Assembly: GCA_017962865.1 (NCBI GenBank)
Contig: JAGCUM010000241.1
Coordinates: forward strand, 1-5,834
From: Spirochaetales bacterium
GTDB lineage: Bacteria > Spirochaetota > Spirochaetia > Sphaerochaetales > Sphaerochaetaceae
Direction of reading: 5' to 3'
Length of the DNA: 5,834 nucleotides
The notes under the pieces: generated by a model
What the model saw: the letters and a program-made list of their open reading frames with translations, nothing else
Database searches by the model: none
Told to the model about the DNA's origin: nothing
Shown: positions 5,790 to 5,834 of the stretch, piece after piece
Layout: each line of letters starts with the position of its first letter
How positions within the stretch are numbered: the first letter of the stretch is position 1
Translations under genes and position numbers: made by a program

Positions 5790-5834
5790 ATCGCACCGAC
5801 CGAGCGCGGCGAGTACTACACATTCGACAACATC
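5787..5834 (+). other. In-frame amber codon followed by continuing EF-G domain IV coding
   Basis: TAG occupies 5787-5789. The same frame then reads IAPTERGEYYTFDNI to the last base, matching how EF-G domain IV normally goes on after the QYGxVxI strand. The replaced residue is probably Glu (GAG, one base from TAG), though Gln or Lys codons are also one change away. The gene's true end is outside the window. Confidence 0.85.

Overview
This window is a compact stretch of bacterial chromosome with no mobile elements, carrying four protein genes and two tRNA genes. The standard code looks to be in use: the three genes whose ends can be placed confidently stop with TGA, TAG and TAA. The best guess for the source is a spirochaete (Spirochaetota, Treponema/Sphaerochaeta-like). 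The basis is remembered family resemblance: an EF-G of the spirochaetal/mitochondrial EF-G2 (recycling) type, a divergent EF-G paralogue with GHNGTGKTS and DTPGT motifs like one known from Treponema, and a small TatT-like periplasmic protein. No 16S or similar marker is present, so this assignment is inference. Both edges cut through genes, as in a short contig.

Layout: (1) 1-708, + strand, is the 3' part of a YifB/ComM-type Mg-chelatase-like AAA+ ATPase. (2) 729-750 is a perfect palindrome that acts as a terminator, strongest for the minus-strand gene that converges on it. (3) 773-1672, minus strand, is a secreted TatT/TPR-like protein with its own extended -10 promoter. (4) 1730-1769 is the terminator of a minus-strand tRNA operon; its U-tract overlaps the -35 box of the TatT-like gene. 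(5) 1771-1932, minus strand, holds tRNA-Lys(UUU) followed by tRNA-Glu(UUC). (6) 1950-2001 holds two divergent promoters whose -35 hexamers overlap, one for the tRNAs and one for EF-G. (7) 2052-4108, + strand, is a six-codon mini-ORF with the only good Shine-Dalgarno, overlapping by ATGA the start of an EF-G2-type GTPase. (8) 4109-4271 is an AT-rich leader with a ten-pair stem-loop and an inverted repeat. (9) 4272-end, + strand, is a second, divergent EF-G-like GTPase, interrupted at codon 506 by an in-frame TAG after which recognisable EF-G coding sequence continues to the window edge.

The right half is a translation module: two tRNAs and two paralogous EF-G-type GTPases. The first EF-G lacks the KQSGG-type loop of domain IV, which fits a ribosome-recycling role more than translocation. 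The second has altered G2, G3 and G4 motifs. The observations most worth a second look are the in-frame amber codon in the second EF-G, the mini-ORF coupled to a probable recycling factor, and the back-to-back promoters. I see no evidence for a wholly new defence or mobile system here.
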